A stretch of DNA of 8,104 nucleotides, taken from positions 1 through 8,104 of the forward strand of contig JAHZEE010000071.1 of the NCBI GenBank assembly GCA_019421975.1, read 5' to 3'. Origin of the DNA: Clostridiales bacterium (GTDB taxonomy: Bacteria; Bacillota; Clostridia; Oscillospirales; Oscillospiraceae). Shown here piece by piece: positions 5,928 to 8,104 of the stretch. The notes beneath the pieces are model-generated. The model ran no database searches, was not told the origin of the DNA, and worked only from the letters and a program-made list of their open reading frames with translations. Position 1 is the stretch's first letter. Every line of letters starts with the position of its first letter. Position numbers and translations under genes: made by a program.

Positions 5928-7010
5928 TCAGAGATAGGGGTTCAGCACCCTGGTCACAAACATCTTGCCAATGGAGCGGCTCACCATCCAGCTTCCGGTG
6001 TGCTCGGAGAGCTCCGTCTCCTCTGCCGCCTGCGCCGCCTCCATGGCCACGCACATGCCGGACACATCCAGGTCCGCGTTTTCATACAGCCACACCAGCA
6101 GCGCAACCGCCTGCTCACAGCTCATCTGCCCCTCCGGAGCAGCCGCACTCACCGGTACCAGCAGACCCTCCGCCGTGAGAACCACCTCGTCCGTGTCCGC
6201 ATCCGCCACAATCTGCGGGAACGCCGCAGCATCCCGGCCCGTCATTGCGGCATAGGCATCTGCCAGTGCGTCGGAGGCCTCCTGCCAGCTCAGCGTCTGA
6301 TCCGCCGCCAGATCCTCGGGCAGTTCTACATCCATCTCAGCGGCAGCCGCAATCATCTCGTAGAGTGTCCCTGCCTCCATGCCCCGCTGGAATCCGTCGC
6401 CAATGGCTGCGATTCCCAGCTCCGATGCCTGTTCCATGGGCTCCTGCGCCCAGTCGCTCATGCGGTCCTGTTCCGGGATATTCGCCTCCGGCACACCGTC
6501 GGCACACTTCAGCGTATAGGCCACATAGCAGGAGCTGGGCCATTCGATCTTGCGGTCCACGCCCGCCTGGCCATTCCAGCGCCAGTTCTGCTCAATGACT
6601 GTGATCAGATCGTCCTTTTCGTTGTACGCCTCTACCATTGCCCAGTGGTTGTAGCTGGTGCCGCGCGCAGCGCCGCTTCCAAAGAGGATATCCCCTGTCT
6701 TGGGATCGTCGGTCGGCTCGAACCAATATGTATCACTGTTGCGGACCTGGGGACCGCTGGCCGGGCTGAGCACCACCTCCAGGCCATAGACCTGTTCATA
6801 ATAGCGCTCGACAAACTCCGTGCAGTACAGGGTAGGGCCGCTGAGATTATATCTCGCCTCGACGCCGTTGAGGGTATCCGCCACGAAGCCGTCTTCGGTG
6901 ATCTTCAAATAATCAATGTCAACGATCTTCTCAGATGCAGCTGCCTGCAGGCCGGCGCCCAGAATCGCAGCACAGCAGCCCACAGCCAATATCCGTCTGA
7001 CAAACTGCAT
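5928..7010 (-). CDS. Secreted protein with CHAP-like cysteine peptidase/amidase domain and SLH-like tail
   Basis: This predicted 360-residue exported protein has no gene name I recognise. Residues 1-25 (MQFVRRILAVGCCAAILGAG then LQAAAS) form a Sec signal peptide. Residues about 55-168 resemble a CHAP (NlpC/P60-superfamily) domain: Cys63 in LYCTEFVERYY, the DPKTGDILF block, His122 in YNHWAMVEAY and Glu140/Asn142 in VIEQNW would form the catalytic set. CHAP enzymes cut peptidoglycan peptides or act as amidases. Residues about 185-310 look like degenerate SLH-type repeats (SDWAQEPMEQASELGI, LSWQEASDAL, MSCEQAVALLVWLYE), suggesting cell-surface attachment. The cell-wall role and anchoring are inference. 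The ATG at 7010 is chosen because its AAGGAG site is nine bases away, against three for the in-frame ATG at 7016. The gene appears monocistronic. Confidence 0.75.
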   Translation of the reverse strand: MQFVRRILAVGCCAAILGAGLQAAASEKIVDIDYLKITEDGFVADTLNGVEARYNLSGPTLYCTEFVERYYEQVYGLEVVLSPASGPQVRNSDTYWFEPTDDPKTGDILFGSGAARGTSYNHWAMVEAYNEKDDLITVIEQNWRWNGQAGVDRKIEWPSSCYVAYTLKCADGVPEANIPEQDRMSDWAQEPMEQASELGIAAIGDGFQRGMEAGTLYEMIAAAAEMDVELPEDLAADQTLSWQEASDALADAYAAMTGRDAAAFPQIVADADTDEVVLTAEGLLVPVSAAAPEGQMSCEQAVALLVWLYENADLDVSGMCVAMEAAQAAEETELSEHTGSWMVSRSIGKMFVTRVLNPYL

Positions 7011-7019
7011 TGGCATTCG

Positions 7020-7025
7020 CTCCTT
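7020..7025 (-). promoter_or_regulatory. Shine-Dalgarno site deciding the start of the CHAP-like gene
   Basis: AAGGAG on the minus strand is nine bases before the ATG at 7010-7008 and only three before the in-frame ATG at 7016-7014. The longer reading to 7076 runs across the predicted promoter and start of transcription. The 7010 start also gives the cleanest signal peptide. Confidence 0.65.
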
Positions 7026-7043
7026 CTTCAATTGAATGTCCCT

Positions 7044-7072
7044 ATTGTAAAACATTGTTACCCATTTGTCAA
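7044..7072 (-). promoter_or_regulatory. Predicted strong sigma-A promoter of the CHAP-like gene
   Basis: On the minus strand, a perfect -35 TTGACA (7067-7072) is followed by a 17-base spacer and TACAAT (7044-7049), a 5/6 match to the -10. The -10 lies about 33 bases before the chosen ATG. This is the best promoter match in the window and suggests substantial constitutive expression. Confidence 0.75.
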
Positions 7073-7141
7073 TCATTTTGTTTCCATTTTGTAATCATCT
7101 GGGGATTCCAGCGCCAAAGCCGGCAAATTTTGAAAAAAGGC

Positions 7142-7170
7142 TGGCAATTCCGGGCGGTAATCGGTATACT
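7142..7170 (+). promoter_or_regulatory. Possible promoter of mrnC-rqcH
   Basis: TATACT (7165-7170) is a 5/6 match to the -10 consensus. It lies 36 bases before the TTG start. At 17 bases upstream the -35 region reads TGGCAA (7142-7147), a weak 3/6 match. The pair is plausible by position only. Confidence 0.4.
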
Positions 7171-7192
7171 GATTGTTACCAATCCAAATCAG

Positions 7193-7198
7193 AGGAGG
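7193..7198 (+). promoter_or_regulatory. Shine-Dalgarno site fixing the TTG start of mrnC
   Basis: AGGAGG lies eight bases before TTG 7207-7209. The next in-frame ATG (7231) is 32 bases away from it, too far to use the site. An ATG farther upstream (7066) would place the promoter and this site inside the coding region. Confidence 0.75.
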
Positions 7199-7206
7199 TC
7201 TCTGCC

Positions 7207-7620
7207 TTGACGAACTATCTTCACCCCGCAATGGACCTGCAGTCCATCGGCGCCATCAGCTCCTTGGGCCTGGCCCACATCGGAGATGCGGTCTATGAGC
7301 TGTTGGTGCGAACTTGGCTGTGTACCCACGGCAAGGTCACCTCCCACACGCTACACCGGGCGACAGTACAGTTCGTCAGCGCGCCTGCGCAGGCCGCCAT
7401 GCTGGAGCGGCTTTTGCCGAAGCTCACACCGGAGGAGATTGCCCTGTACCGGCGCGGCCGCAACACGCGGCTCAACACCATTCCCAAGCACGCAACACAC
7501 GAGCAGTACGCCAAGGCCACCGGCCTGGAGACGCTGTTCGGCGCGCTGTATCTGTCCGGGCAGACCGAGCGCATCAACACGCTGTTCACCTGGATCATGG
7601 AGGATCTCAATGCCATTTGA
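7207..7620 (+). CDS. mrnC: Mini-ribonuclease III (MrnC)
   Basis: This 137-residue protein reads from a TTG start and is of usual Mini-III length. It is the RNase III catalytic domain without a double-stranded RNA-binding domain and in Bacillus matures the ends of 23S rRNA. Key motifs are LGLAHIGDAVYELLVR (20-35) with catalytic Asp27, YRRGRNTRLNTIPKHATHEQ (81-100), and the helix GLETLFGALYLSGQTERI (106-123) carrying the second acidic residue, Glu108. The start is set by AGGAGG eight bases upstream. The 3' end overlaps rqcH by 11 bases in a different frame, implying translational coupling. The gene is divergent from the CHAP-like gene. In many Firmicutes mrnC sits near cysS; here no cysS is visible upstream. 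Confidence 0.93.
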   Translation: MTNYLHPAMDLQSIGAISSLGLAHIGDAVYELLVRTWLCTHGKVTSHTLHRATVQFVSAPAQAAMLERLLPKLTPEEIALYRRGRNTRLNTIPKHATHEQYAKATGLETLFGALYLSGQTERINTLFTWIMEDLNAI

Positions 7621-8104
7621 CGCTGTATTTCTCCGCGCCGTCACACAGGAGCTGCAGAGCGCCTGCGGGGCGCGGATTGACAAAATCCATCAGCCGGAGC
7701 GGGACACGCTGATGTTCCATCTCCGCTCCTTTTCCGGCAGCCGGCGATTGCTGATGACCGCCAGCCCCAACCGTGCGCGGGTTCATTTCACTGAGGCCGC
7801 CAGCGAAAATCCCCAGCAGCCGCCCATGTTCTGTATGCTGCTGCGCAAGCATCTGAGCGGCGCGCGGATTGTCTCCATTGTCCAGACGCCCGCCGAGCGC
7901 ATACTGGACTTCACACTGGAGGCGGTCGACGAGATGGGCGAGACCGTCACCCGCCACCTGATTCTCGAGCTCATGGGCCGCAACTCCAATCTCATTCTCA
8001 CCGGCGCCGACGGCCGGATTCTCGACTGCATGCGGCGGGTGGACTTTGAGATGTCCGCCCAGCGTCAGGTGCTTCCGGGGCTCTTTTACCGCACACCGCC
8101 ACGG
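7610..8104 (+). CDS. rqcH: RqcH / NFACT-family ribosome quality control protein (3' end outside window)
   Basis: The first 165 residues of an NFACT (Rqc2/FbpA/RqcH) protein are visible, and the frame is open to the right edge. RqcH binds stalled 50S subunits carrying peptidyl-tRNA and recruits tRNA-Ala to add C-terminal alanine tails that mark proteins for decay. Family blocks include the start MPFDAVFLRAVTQEL, RIDKIHQPERDTLMF (22-36), NPQQPPMFCMLLRKHLSGAR (67-86), an E96-R97 pair in the position of the conserved acidic-Arg motif, LILELMGRNSNLIL (117-130), ILDCMRRV (137-144) and LPGLFYRTPP (155-164). The ATG has GGAGG (7599-7603) six bases upstream, inside mrnC. Older annotations call this family fibronectin-binding protein A. 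Full-length members run to nearly 600 residues, so the coiled-coil and NFACT-R parts lie beyond the window. Confidence 0.95.
   Translation, partial: MPFDAVFLRAVTQELQSACGARIDKIHQPERDTLMFHLRSFSGSRRLLMTASPNRARVHFTEAASENPQQPPMFCMLLRKHLSGARIVSIVQTPAERILDFTLEAVDEMGETVTRHLILELMGRNSNLILTGADGRILDCMRRVDFEMSAQRQVLPGLFYRTPPR

Noticed and set aside
7011..7076. Longer start of the CHAP-like protein at 7076
   Set aside because: The extension overlaps the -10 and -35 elements and would bury the signal peptide behind a charged, non-conserved leader.
7051..7186. Two TTGTTACC words (7055 and 7174) in the divergent intergenic region
   Set aside because: Only eight shared bases with no symmetry or regular spacing to both promoters; not enough to call an operator.
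7066..7206. Upstream extension of mrnC to the ATG at 7066
   Set aside because: It would run through the intergenic region including the strong AGGAGG site at 7193-7198, and the added residues do not resemble Mini-III; TTG 7207 fits better.

Overview
The window looks like a chromosomal segment of a GC-rich anaerobic Firmicute of the class Clostridia, most likely a gut Oscillospiraceae/Ruminococcaceae-type organism. Four things suggest this: strong GGAGG-type ribosome binding sites, Mini-ribonuclease III and RqcH typical of Firmicutes, a sodium-pumping decarboxylase operon typical of anaerobes, and GC-rich genes separated by AT-rich intergenic DNA. The placement is inferred from gene content and composition, not from a database search. 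I see no mobile element, CRISPR array or phage gene. No intergenic stretch exceeds about 300 bases.

Layout. Positions 1-218 (+) hold the C-terminal end of a cysteine desulfurase-like protein. A perfect 36-bp palindrome (228-263) separates it from a convergent four-gene operon on the minus strand. Read in transcription order, that operon is oadA (3570-2185), oadG (2185-1859), a stand-alone biotin carrier protein (1862-1494) and oadB (1481-300). Together they encode a membrane oxaloacetate decarboxylase that couples decarboxylation to Na+ export. The genes overlap or nearly touch, and a promoter sits at 3600-3628.

Divergent from this operon is a five-tRNA cluster on the plus strand: Gly(TCC), Arg(TCT), His(GTG), Gln(TTG) and Lys(TTT), spanning 3784-4216. 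It has its own TTGACA promoter and a rho-independent terminator. A second hairpin at 4300-4337 separates it from the convergent pdxS-pdxT operon (minus, 5786-4337), which makes pyridoxal 5'-phosphate by the DXP-independent route.

Next comes a secreted protein with a CHAP-like cysteine peptidase/amidase domain and a degenerate SLH-like tail (minus, 7010-5928). Divergent from it is mrnC-rqcH (plus, 7207 to beyond 8104). These two genes overlap by 11 bases and link 23S rRNA maturation to rescue of stalled 50S subunits.

Overall this is a mostly housekeeping region. I found no strong candidate for a new multi-gene system. The points most worth a second look are the uncharacterised CHAP/SLH-like secreted protein, mismatched stems in tRNA-Gly and tRNA-His, near-identical anticodon arms in tRNA-Arg and tRNA-Lys, and the inverted repeat upstream of the decarboxylase promoter.
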